From the NCBI GenBank assembly GCA_001692895.1, contig KV748221.1:1157056-1221055 (forward strand): a stretch of 64,000 bases of DNA, written 5' to 3'. Below the pieces are notes generated by a model. That model was not told the origin of the DNA. It did not search any database and saw only the letters and a list, made by a program, of their open reading frames with translations. The stretch is from Cenococcum geophilum 1.58. Taxonomy: Eukaryota; Ascomycota; Dothideomycetes; Gloniales; Gloniaceae. Each line of letters opens with the position of its first letter. Within the stretch, counting starts at the first letter, position 1. Positions 23,429-34,288 of this stretch are shown piece after piece. The translations under genes were made by a program, and so were the position numbers.

Positions 23429-23698
23429 GCCACTCTTTGGCCTGTGCATTGAGTCTGGCTGTTCTATCTTTTTCCGGTACTGCCTGGCTCCCCTTGCTGT
23501 CCGATATTGCCTGGTTCTCTTCTACTATCTCGTCTGTCTAGCTGGCGGTTCTTCCGCAGCTGGTCGTTCTTCTACAGCTGGCGGTTCTTCTATAGTCGTA
23601 GTATATTTCTGCGTATCTCCTGTGTATCTCCTGTATATATAGCACTAGACTTCTAATCCAAAGAGCTTGTCGTCGTCCCCACGTAAAATGCCATAAAA
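23429..23698. other. CT-rich segment of unknown origin, little RIP
   Basis: This non-AT-rich stretch abuts the truncated copia LTR on the left and an LTR-like block on the right. It includes imperfect repeats of ctggcggttcttc. A 71-codon open frame (23427-23642) has no recognisable domain. It may be the internal 3' end of the element whose LTR follows; that is inference. Confidence 0.4.
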
Positions 23699-23946
23699 TA
23701 TGTGGGAGGGTACGACCTCTCTAAGATGGGAAAGTCACAGTGCTGTCAGTCTGTCGGTCGGTCGGTCGGTCGGTCAGTCAGTCAGTCAGTCATAATCAGT
23801 CAGTAAGAAAGAAAGAAAAGAGTGTATTTCCAGTAACTGGTAGAGTCGTAATATCTAGGATAGAGGGAAGAAGGAAGGAAGCCAAAGGCTCTATAAATAT
23901 AGGAAAATGCCAAGACAGTAGGCGACGTCCAATCTACACCACCACA
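23699..23946 (+). repeat. LTR-like block (TGTGGGAGGG...CACCACCACA), second copy
   Basis: It is the same family as the solo LTR at 5315-5547, here on the plus strand with a GTCG/GTCA tetranucleotide run. No target duplication is seen, so it may be one end of a truncated element. 23947-24391 to its right is AT-rich decayed sequence without a recognisable feature. Confidence 0.6.
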
Positions 23947-24391
23947 GTATTATATTCGTCCTATATATACCTAAAGTAATTTAAGGTGCCTAAAGCCAGA
24001 TATATATATTATAGATAAGCCTTTTTTTTATAGTAGAGCTTATATACCTAATACCGCTTACCTAATTTAGCGTGCTTAATATTATATCCGTACTTCTATA
24101 TAGGCCCATAATATCTACCCGCCGTTAAATAAGGAATATAGTAGCTAAAAAAACGCTTCTACTTAATTCCTTTATACTCTTCTTATTAAAAATCAGTAGT
24201 AGACGCGTTAGTATTACTATCTAAGCTATAATCTAAGGCGCGCTAAAGGTTAGTAGGTGCAGTAGAATTAAAATAAGCTATAGAAAGAATTAAAGTGTTT
24301 ATTTAGCCATTATCTAACGCATTAGAAGCTATAGTGGTAATAGTTAATAGGTAAATCTAGTATTAAAGTTCTTCTACCTACTAAGATACTA

Positions 24392-26393
24392 CAGTCAAAC
24401 CCCCTTATAACGATACGACTTATTTAGCCGACCGTATCGTAATACTAAGGGTATCGTTATATTTAGTGGTAATAATATTTTATATCTACACCTATAAAGT
24501 CGCAATTAAGTAATTAGCTACACTAAAATACGTTATAATTAATTGCTATTTAGTGTTCTAACTTCGTTAATTTTAGAGTCATCGCTTATGCCTTAATAGA
24601 GTTATAATTATATCTCTATGATAGTCTTCCTACTATTCCTTATAAAGATAAAGCTTTTATAAGGCGTTAAGCGCCTTATTGGGCTTGGTTTAAGGTTACT
24701 TAATAACTTCTTTATTTGTCTCTGCATCGCAATTAGGCCCTGCGTAGAGCTCTACTATATACTTAATAAGATCCTTTATTAAGTCCTTTACTTCCTCACC
24801 CAGTAGCTTAATAAAATCCTAAATATTTATTATAGTACGGATTCTTTCTGCTACCTATAGCTCTTCTGCCATTATCTATAGCTTACTAATAATAGGAGGA
24901 TCTATATAACCCTAGGGATAAGGCCGTAGGCCTATACAAAAACTAAATAGTATAGATTTAATAAAGTAGTTCTTAATTATCTGTGGTATAATTTTCTGCT
25001 AAGCTATAATTACCTATTAAATTGCCTATAGGATATATATCTGCTTAATTAAATCTTAGTTTTTAAGTAACTGCTCTACTATAAACCGTATCTAATATCT
25101 TTAGTAGAAGAGCTTAAAGTTTATAATTATCCCTTAGTTAAGAGGCTGGTATATAGAGGTGTAATTTAGGGGAAGGAACTTAACGCGCGTATTCTTAAGA
25201 AAGCCGTTTTTAGAGGTTATTTAAATAGCTGCTTTATAGGCGCTAAAGCCGTTAATTAGGAGGAGCACCTTCCTACTAGATATCCTTTTGTTAAACTAGG
25301 TAAGCCAATTAAGTATAATAATCGTTGTTATCTAGGCCTTCTTATTATACCTCTAGATAATATCTAATAAGGCTATATTAACTTTATTGGCCGTAAAGTA
25401 ATATAGCCGTTATACTGAGCTAATTATAAGAAGAGGAAGCTTTTTAGAGCCATCTATATTTAAGCAATTGCCTAAAGATATTTATGCCCCCCACCCCCCC
25501 ATTCTTACTTAAGCCTTTATAGCCAATATAGTATCTAGTATAGCCTTCTAAAATAGCCCTATCTTATCTATATTAAAAATATCCTTTAGTAAATAAGGTG
25601 CAATAATTACTTAAAGCTCTATTATATGATCCTCTGCTCCCTCTATATTAACTAAGGCAGCCTTACCGTACTGCTTTTTCTTATAAATATTGTTATAAGA
25701 TTTAAAGCCTTCTAACCAGCCAGTAGACCACTTTAGCTTTACTATCTTAGCTAATATAGGTATCCATTACTATAACTAAGCGGCGGCGATATATATAAGC
25801 TCGCTAGAAATAGAAATGCGAGAGTTCTATAGGCGTTAGTGCCACTTAAAGAGAGCTTCTTCCAAAAGAGGTTATTTAGCGTCCCTCTTACGCTCTCGCC
25901 TGCCTTACCTACGTAGCAATTTAGCTATATTAAAGTGCTTAAACTTATTACTAAGTATTTCTAATATTAAGGATTAATTAATTCTATAATAAAAAAAGTT
26001 AGTAGCCTATTAAGCGAGCTAGTTTTATAACAGGTGGGGGTAACTTTAGTAGTAGGCGCGTATTTTTTAACGTTTAAAGTCAGAAAACCTATAACGGCGC
26101 TGCCTTTTAGAATTTTAATGTCTTACCATAATAAATAAGGTAGAATTAAGTACAGAGAGTAAGATCTAATAGTTATTTTAATAGATTTAAATCGTTGTGT
26201 GGTGGTTATTAATGGCTAAATATGCGGTAAGCAAGCGTTAAATCCAACGAATCAAAATCTGCTTATACCGATATCGGTGAGACACCTTAACGATATCACT
26301 AAAAGCCAGAATATCGTAATATTACACCAAAAAAGTATTAATTGAGGGTGTAGATCGTAATATAGAAGATATCGTTATAAGGGGGTTTAACTA
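24392..26393 (-). mobile_element. Pogo/Tigger-type DNA transposon, decayed
   Basis: A 2002-bp element with TA target duplications (24390-24391 and 26394-26395). The terminal inverted repeats are CAGTCAAACCCCCTTATAAC... on the left and the C/T-mutated equivalent on the right. The minus strand carries a transposase of the CENP-B/jerky (DDE_1) type across about 24.7-25.95 kb: GWLEGFKSYNNIYKKKQYGK matches the helix-turn-helix part, DIFNIDKIGLFWK the first catalytic region, and RKVLLLINGFSAY the segment around the second. Several in-frame stops and substitutions break it (for instance DET reads DKI), so it is dead. Its length is usual for the family. Confidence 0.85.
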
Positions 26394-26395
26394 TA

Positions 26396-26755
26396 GCGGT
26401 AATATAACGGTGTAAACATCGGGTAATACTTAGGTAAACTTTTTTTAGTAAGGGAGACTAAAAAAATAAGATTTAGAGTATTATCCTAGGAATATATTTC
26501 TATAATATCAAAAGTTTTAATATTTATTAACCGATTTAATTTAATTGGGGCTTCCAAATTAATTGAATTAAAAAGCCAGCGATCCCTTAATCGGTTGAAT
26601 TGAGTGCTAAGATTTAATCGATTTAATTCGATATTGAAATCTCGTTGATTGACTTGCAACCCTAACTGAACCCCCGCTGTTTCTTAACGTGTCGCACGGT
26701 GTAGGTCAACAACTGACCGTGGGCAGGTCGATATATCACGGCTTCCTCAACCTAC
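26396..26755. other. AT-rich junction with TTAAT-rich inverted motifs
   Basis: This joins the pogo element to the gene island. It contains repeated cgatttaattcgattt-like words and, on the minus strand, a gggttgcaagtcaatcaacg segment reminiscent of fungal hAT termini. No complete element or gene can be defined. Confidence 0.3.
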
Positions 26756-26761
26756 CGCAAA

Positions 26762-27162
26762 ATGGTAATCCGGGACGACGGCAAGGGGAAGTTCTCCTGC
26801 ACCACGCTCGAGAACACGGCTGGCACTGAGAAACGTTCTGCTCAAGCCAGCCGGAACCGCCAATAGACTGGTGCGCGTTAGCGACTTTGCCGTTTCGTAG
26901 GTCGAGCGGCTCGAGACTATCGAGAGCTTGCCTGGCGGAAAGTGGACGATGGAGACGGTCAGCTCTGAGGTAGACATTAAGGACGCTAAAGAGCGGCTTG
27001 CTGAGGGCGATGTGTTCGCCGTGTACAAGCTGATCGAGACCGAGTTCGTTACTGGTGTTTATGGTGGAGGCGGATGGTCCGTTGGATAATGAGTTGCTTG
27101 GACTGCCGCCGAGGACGCTTGACGAGGTTGTTAAGGAAAGCTTAGAGTCTTCCAACCAGTAA
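26762..27162 (+). pseudogene. Decayed coding fragment, family not recognised
   Basis: GC-balanced sequence with protein-like reading in more than one frame on the plus strand. It opens with MVIRDDGKGKFSCTTLENTA, continues in a second frame with RLVRVSDFAVS, a stop, VERLETIESLPGGKW and EGDVFAVYKLIETEF, and ends in a third with LDNELLGLPPRTLDEVVKES before a stop at 27160. The frame changes and internal TAG indicate a dead gene rather than introns, since no good splice signals bridge the frames. It lies at the RIP boundary, which may explain its loss. I do not recognise the family. 27163-27824 beyond it holds nothing I can identify. Confidence 0.45.
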
Positions 27163-27824
27163 TCATTTCCTTTATAACCTAAGCCAACCTAGTTACTTGA
27201 TGCTCAGTGGAAATGGTTAAGCTGTCTGGTTTCGTTCCGGCAGCGACTAGACGCAGACGAATATTTAAAACAAAGTGATAAGAAAGTAGACATAGCTCCT
27301 GAAATGAAGAACTTGTTGATTTGAGGATTGAACACCTAGGAAGTACATAGGAAGGATGAATGTCGACACCAGTAATCTCAGTGACACCCTCAAGATGAGC
27401 GGACAGAGTTGCTTTACTCCATCTTCCATCCCTCTTAAGACCAGGGCCAAAGCCCACCCTTTCAATGCCCCGTATTCCTTCTGTCCTTTAACCCCATGAA
27501 GGCAGCGCCAATGCTATTATCTCGACAAGAAAGCGAGCCATCCCATCCATCAAGCTGGAAACAAACACATGAAGCACACGGGGCCCACCATTCCAGCCCC
27601 GATTATGGTATACATACGTAAAAATGACCATCGACTCTTCGCGAAGGAATAAATTAAAAGCCGTTGCACATCGTGAAAGCCCCAATCTACCGTCTCGTTT
27701 TCCGGTTTGAATCGCCTTTTCCCCCCCTTAATATCTTTCACCCGCACACGCGTACGCCTTACCGTAATGTTGCAAAAGCGTAAGTACGTTTGTTACTCGT
27801 ACAATCCCAAGGAAGACAGGTACT

Positions 27825-30800
27825 TCAGCGCCCGGCTCCGCCCCAGACGGCGCTCAACCAGCCGCCCTTCTCTCGTGCGGCCATTCCCGCCCAATCTTCC
27901 CAGCTATTCCCAGCGACGAAGGCGGCTACGTCGTCGCCTCCGAAGCGTGTTTCTAGGCTGTTGAGCCACATTTCTTTAGTTGCAGGCGACCAAGCTGCCG
28001 TTGTGGTCGGTTGCTGGGGTGGGTGTTGTGGCTGGAGCTGCTGTTGTAGCGATAGCGAAGCTTGGCGTGCTTGGTCGGTTGAGCCTGGGAATGCTTGGGC
28101 CAGTCCCGGATTAGTGGGCGGGGATCCGTATTGATGCTGCCCGGGTGTACCCTGATTGAAGCCTCCCTGCTCGTGTTGCGCCATCGCGGAAGACTGGGTC
28201 GGGGAAAGGAGCTGGTGCCTCTGCGGGCTCTGCCCCCTAACCTGGAAATAGTTTGCATGAGGATGAACTCCTAGAGTTTGCATTGTGCCGTTAGACAGGA
28301 TCGGCGTACCATTGCCGCTCTCAGCTCGTTGGCTAGCCGCTGCGGCAACCGAATTGATGGCATTCCAACGTTCTTGCCGCACCGACGCGCTGTCGGGTGT
28401 TCCCTCTGTGATGTCCATTCCTTCACTCATGACAGCTGCACTGCCAGCGTCACTGCCTTCATCAAGTCCCTGGCCAAGTCGTGAAGCAGCCGTGTCAGCA
28501 TCAGCATCGGGCATATCGAGATCTTCGGCTTCCAGACTACCGAATTCCTTCAGAATCTTCTCCAGCAGCTTATACTCCTCCAGTCCACCACCAGCTCCAC
28601 CTTCTCTTAGACTCAAATGCCGATACGACTCGGGCGAATTACCACTCTCCGAAGAAGCCTCGAGCGAGCGTGTATTACGGTAGAAGTCTTTCTTCATACG
28701 GATAAAATAAAGGTGCACTCGTCGGATTGTTTTAAACCAACCGTCGGCCATCTGAAGGCGCTTGCGCATCTGACCGACAATCTCGAGAGCTTTGCGTGCT
28801 GCATCAACACCACTGCGGTCTGCAGACGGGGCGTGGGATCCATTGGAGTGAGACTGCCTTTTGCACATGTAGCCATCCGGGTCCATCCACGGGAAATTAA
28901 TAGCATAAACGCCTGATGCACGTTAGTGCTGTCTTAGAAGAGTACTAGAAAGCCAATAATTTCGGGAGTACATACCGACAAAAGCAACGGTATAAGTAGC
29001 AAACCCCACGATGGGCGTTTCCACGAGGACTTGCCATTCCTCACAAGTTCGGAGAAGGTCAATGAGGTCACCCGCAGCTTTGAAACACTCCCGGGCACTT
29101 TCGTCCCAGAAGCCATGGGGTATCTGATATTCATCCGATGGAAATAGCGGAGGGTCAAGAGGACCCTGTGGTTTTGAGCACCGCAGTGGAATGAACGGGA
29201 CATACTCCCGATGAAGCATGATACTACAAAGAAGGTGAACAGTATGCATCAAGGTGTAGGGAGTTGAGGTTCTGGATGTAATATGCGCCGAGGTGTTTGC
29301 AGCTGTGAGTGTCAGATCGCGAGGAAGCGACTCCTTGAATGCGCTAAGCTGTCGCCGTAAAGCGAAGAAAGTTGATCCCCGGTCCCACGGAGGGTATTGT
29401 TCTCGCCTGAACATCTCTTAGCTCTAATTGGGTCGACATTGAGCGTTCGTTTTAACATACCTTCGTCCTCCTGCACAGGACCACTTGACAATGCTCCCGT
29501 AGAGGTCTAATGCCTTGATGAAGCGCGTGAGAACACCCTCGTCAGCACCAATTTCCCATCGTCCATTTTTTTCGTCGTTTCTCATTCTTTCATCACTATG
29601 ATTGGCATAAGAACCGCCTGCGTGATCTCCATTCTCGTGACTCCGCTCTCGATCCCCACTTCTTGTCCCAAGCATGACCGAAGCTTGCCGTTGGCTCTGC
29701 ACCTCCGCTCTGCCTGCTACTTCATCGAGTTCCTCTCCCAACATGAGAGTCCTGACCTTTTCTCCAAAGAGAAATGCTCTCTCACTACTCGGGAGCTGTA
29801 TCCTCAGATCTTTGACATTAAGCATGGAAGGTCTGTATTTTCCGCTGCTGAGATATCTGTCCATGATGAAGCAGCTCCAAAACGTGCGGCGCCGAATTTC
29901 TTGCTCGATAAACGCGTCTCCCTTATCAAGCATCGAGCGCGGCCCGCGACGGTCTGGATTGATGCCGAGATGATGAGCTTCTGTGTTCAAGGCGAGTGAT
30001 CGAGCCAAAGGCATATCGTCTAGCTCTTGCTCGAATTGAAGCCCAAGAACCTGGGCAGATCTGACTGCTACACCGATAGAAATCCAAGCCTTTGCGCCCT
30101 GACACATTCCCCATTCGTGCAGGCCAAGCATGAGAAGAGCCTGGGTACGTTCTAGATTAGGAACTCCAAGCCCGTCACCAAATTGACCCGCGAGTCGTGA
30201 TTTTGCGGCAGCAGCATAGTACTCGGATGCGACTAGTGGATTACTTTGACGGGAAGAAGTTGCGGGGGAATGATGCGCAACCAATGCCGGGTGGTATCGA
30301 GCTGTTAGAGCTAGAAATGCTAGAAGCAGTACTGGAGATGCTGGAGGAAGAATTGAGGATGGAGATTGGCCCGTCGTTGTTGAATCCATTGGCAGTGATT
30401 GTAAAGCAGATTGGCGGAGTGGTTTGAGAAATGTAGGAGGATGTAAAAAAGGTAAGTCTGTTGAAAAATGCTGTTGGAATATTTCAAACTGCGAATCGTT
30501 AGTTGAAGCGCGAGGAATCAATCTGTGTTAAAATCACCAATTCAGTCCAAATCTTCGGAGTCAATAGTGTAGGATCTAAAGCATCGACCAGCGGCCGTGG
30601 GCTTTCTTTGGCTGATAATGTATGGTTTGACGTAGGGGCTATGGTTTTCTTTGGACGAGGGCGCCGAGGTGTCTATTCTCGTCAGTAAATGTACCAAACG
30701 CGAACATACGAACACAGCTTGATGAAATTGGACGAATTTGTTATTCTCTAATAATGACGCGCTGGTGTGAACTACAAATGCATGAATATCAAAGGTTAAA

Positions 30801-31138
30801 CCCCGCGGTGACAAACAGGCGTGAAAGGGCCAGATTTGATGAAAAGCCTTGGTAAAATCTGCCATAATACCAGTCTCTTCAAAGCAAATGCGTGTCGGAC
30901 ATGTGTATTTGAAAGGTCGCGTGTGACTTACCTCCCCATGTGGTGGTCCATCTGTAGTTGGCTGACCAGACAGCATGCTCTCCCTCTTCGCAACGCCACC
31001 ACTTCCCCCGGTCGCTGGTGGTGGATAGGTACATTCCCTCCCAGAGGTTTCGCATGCTCTACAAGTAGTGTTTACGCCGTTGTTGATGCACTTGACCTTG
31101 CTGCGCCGACAACGCGCGCAAGCGATGGAGGACCTCAT
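27825..31138 (-). CDS. Zn2Cys6 fungal-specific transcription factor, 5 exons, 962 aa
   Basis: This is probably a nuclear DNA-binding regulator. Exons on the minus strand: 31138-30932, 30672-30538, 30488-29461, 29406-28976 and 28912-27825. The introns (259, 49, 54 and 63 bp) have GT-AG ends and keep phase: donors gtaagt, gtgatt, gtatgt, gtatgt. Residues 7-36 form C-x2-C-x6-C-x8-C-x2-C-x6-C (CARCRRSKVKC...CRAC...C). A proline/basic linker follows, then the fungal_trans (middle homology) domain from about residue 115: FEIFQQHFSTDLPFLHPPTF, RRRTFWSCFIMDRYLSSGKY, REQYPPWD. A charged low-complexity insert sits within it, and the C-terminal ~350 residues are Q/S/P-rich and end near SWEDWAGM. The ATG chosen lies only six residues before the first Cys. 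The frame stays open upstream without another ATG, so a further 5' exon is possible. Target genes are unknown. Confidence 0.88.
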
Positions 31139-34100
31139 CCGAGGCTGCTCCTGGCGCCGCGCGCCGGGCTCTGATTGACGGACCTCAATATGCGAGGCTG
31201 CAAGAGGTCTCGGGGCGGTGATTGGGGTGGACTGCGAGGATGACGAGAGGCTTTGGGAATTCAAGGCGGGCAAACGCGCAAGATACGGGTCTTCAGATGC
31301 GGTCGCAGCACTGGGAGATGGTTCGGACGATTGCGCGGACGGGATAGGAGCGGACGGATTAATCTTGGCGGTGTTCCGCGCCTGGAGACGGGGCGTTTTG
31401 TCTGGGCTGGGAAGAATCTCACGCTCAACGAGCGTCTCGTGTTGCTGCTTTGCGCGAGGCGAGTGAAACTTTCCGGTGGCTGAAGGGTAACAGGGCTACG
31501 GCCAATTGGGTGGCATGGGCAGTGGAAGCTAGGCGGCGAGGTTGGCACAGGGCTGAAATAGCCGTTAGACTGCTCGGGACTGGGAAGCTGCTGGTGTGGT
31601 GGTCAACCGGAAGGAGCTGTTGGATGGCGACTCTTGGATGGCAACAATGGGAGAGAGCTTCGGCTTGGGCACGGAAAAGTAATGCAGCCGCGTCGCGCAG
31701 GCGGTGTCCTTTGTAATAAATTGCTACCGGGTCTGGCGGCGGCCGAAGAGTCTCGCGCTGATCTGAGGCCGTTACATCCGATTACTATAACACGGGACGC
31801 TGCTCCCGCCCTGCCTGCCCTATCAGATGATCGGATCTTTCCATGATTTGCATCAGCTCCAGCCGTCCTAGAAAGAAACAATCCGCGACATGCCCAACAC
31901 CCAAGTATATTTAACCCACCTGCTGTCCCACCTGCCACCTGCCCACCTGCCCATTTGCGCCCTGTCCGTTTGACCTTACGGGCAGCCGCTGGGCCGCCGA
32001 GACATGTTGTGGTCCTGTGTCGCCGAGGAAGGACCGCCAAGATTTGAAATTTTCGTCCGTTTGAAGGGTGGACGGCGTACGGGCCGATACATGATATCCG
32101 CTGCGTCAGTGCTTCGGTCTCCACATGCCTCCGTCGTGTATACGATCGTGACGACGCACGAGTCCGGGGCACGGACTGCATTAGAAGAACAAATCACCAG
32201 ATGAACTGACTTCCAGAAGCCACCTTCATCCCATGGCAGCCAGGGTTGGACCCTGTCAAGCCGAGGAAGCGCGGCAACTCCGAGTTGTCGCAGTTGGGTC
32301 AACCCGACCTTGAAAAGGGCCGCCTGCCCTCATGAGCTGCCGAATTTCGCCAGCAACCATTGAAACGAAGCTGCCCAACTCGCTCCCCCTTCCTTATCCA
32401 TCCAGTTTCACAGCCGTTTGAGTTTTCTGCAACGCAAGTATTCGATATGATCCACCCCAGAACAGCCCAAGTATCCCTGACAAGGGCCCATGCTTCGTCT
32501 ACAAGGCATCCCGCTCGCTTTGGCCAAGCCGCGGCGCCACATTTAGCCTAGACCTCGTAAGCTGCATCTCGCTCTCTTCGCCGACGCGGGCATGGGCCGA
32601 AATCCTTCCACTCTCCGGCTTGATAGCTCCGCGGAAAGAGCTTCAGCTTTGTCGATACTCGTACCGAGAACCCTCGGCGTTTCGGGATGGCTCAAAGGAG
32701 ATTTATAGACCCCAATCCAGCATCTCGCGTGTCATCCGCCCCGTTCATGTGAGACTTATTGGCCCATGCAATGCAAATTGCCTTGGGGAGCGACTTCAGT
32801 CCATGCCGACGGGAATAACAGAAGGGTCCTCGCTAGCAAGCAGATCCCACACAAGACATGCTAACTTTAGGTGGAACTCAGCCGCGTGCTCTGATCATAC
32901 TTTTCTTTGATTTTGGTGATAAGGAGCATGCTGGAAAAAAAGTCTGAACCCAGGATAGCTTACGAATTTTAGGCCTCGTCGAGTATTAAATCGACAGTAA
33001 GATCTCTTGGTTCTAGTTCATTTAAACTTATCTCAATCTCGCGAGCGAAAAGCCCAAAACAGACGAAAGTTTGACATCTGGGGAAGCCTGGAAGGGTTTG
33101 TATTCCGGGGTTGCAATTTGATGGTTCGACCGTTGTTGTGGTTGCGATTGTCATCTACTTGTAACCAATAATTCGACGCGGAGATGTTTGAAGCTGGAAC
33201 CCAGCATCCTTGAACAGGTCGAAATTAGGGGCGGAAGCCGCGTCATGTTGATTTCATGATCTCCTGTTCACATATCCAGTGAAATGGTTGAACCGAGCTC
33301 TCGTGGAGAGAAGAATTTTGCTTGCATGCTGCAGGAAGTATGTACTTGGTAATCAAGCCACGCTGATCTCCGCCGGAGCGCAAGGATTTCGGCAATAAGC
33401 TAATAATATCCTGGAGGAACCCACGAGAGCTGGTGCATGCTGAACAAGTCGTGCCAGGTCAGATGTGCATGGCTAAGACGAGCCAGGAGGTTTTCGCTAT
33501 CCGGGAAGCGGACATTGGAGCTCACGACGTGAGATTGTGCCTGAGATACATCGGATGGGTTACTTGCATGTCTAATCAATTTTTCTAAAGCAAGGTAGAA
33601 ACCCCATTTAAAGAACCAAAACAAAGCGACTTATGAAAAAAAGAGGCTCTATGATAGCTGGAGTGTTGAAGAGAGAGATACGCCCACCAAAACCGACTTC
33701 GCGCATACCGGGCCATTTGAGCCCGACCTGGAAACTAAACCTGGAGCATCTTATCTCCTCGGTAGTGAGCCCTGTGTGACTTCGAGGTAGACAGATATCT
33801 CAAAGCCCTGTTCACTGGCTCTGCTGTTCTAAAAGCCATCACTTTGAGGTCGGAGGTTTGGATAATTGAAGATGGAATAGTGTGCAAATTAGTGTCCTTT
33901 CTGTATTATCCCAAGACCCGAGAAATAATAGGCGAATATGTGTAAGTACATTTCTTATTCCACAGCCAAGTCTTTCGGTAAAGCAACGTCCTCACTTCCA
34001 CATCTCAGAACTTCTGCGCGCAAAATCTCTTATCACTATATGATATACTCTGTATTGGATAGTCACGAGGAGTTTCCTAAAGGATTTGTTCTTCTGTAGG

Positions 34101-34288
34101 CAAGACCCACGGGTGCGCGCCATAGTTTAATGACTAGCCAAAGTGTGAAAGACCATCGAATTAAACATCTGGGCAATGAGTCTATCACCTACTTCTGCGA
34201 CTCTACCAATTTACTAAAGGAGGATAGTTATATTTCACTTCAGTAACTTCCGTCCGTATTTACGTTTTTGTTCCTTGGGTGATCGAAA
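31139..34288. other. Intergenic region between the regulator and HET gene
   Basis: About 3.1 kb, GC-balanced, without a convincing gene. Short open frames on both strands have no domain, splice support or conserved motif. Upstream of the regulator, 31915-31955 holds a run of CCACCTG words (four CACCTG cores) in a CT-rich stretch; a regulatory role is only possible. 33400-33624 minus has a 74-codon frame that could be a remnant but is unsupported. Confidence 0.5.

Noticed and set aside
23640-23690. tRNA-like anticodon-arm word (gacttctaatc)
   Set aside because: Stem pairing is incomplete and no D- or T-arm can be drawn; not a tRNA gene.
27707-28134. Plus-strand frames opposite the regulator's last exon (also 28278-28916 and 29598-29999)
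   Set aside because: Antisense shadows of a well-supported spliced gene.
31976-32302. 108-codon minus frame and neighbours up to 32910
   Set aside because: Overlapping frames on both strands without domain, splice sites or codon signal; treated as intergenic.
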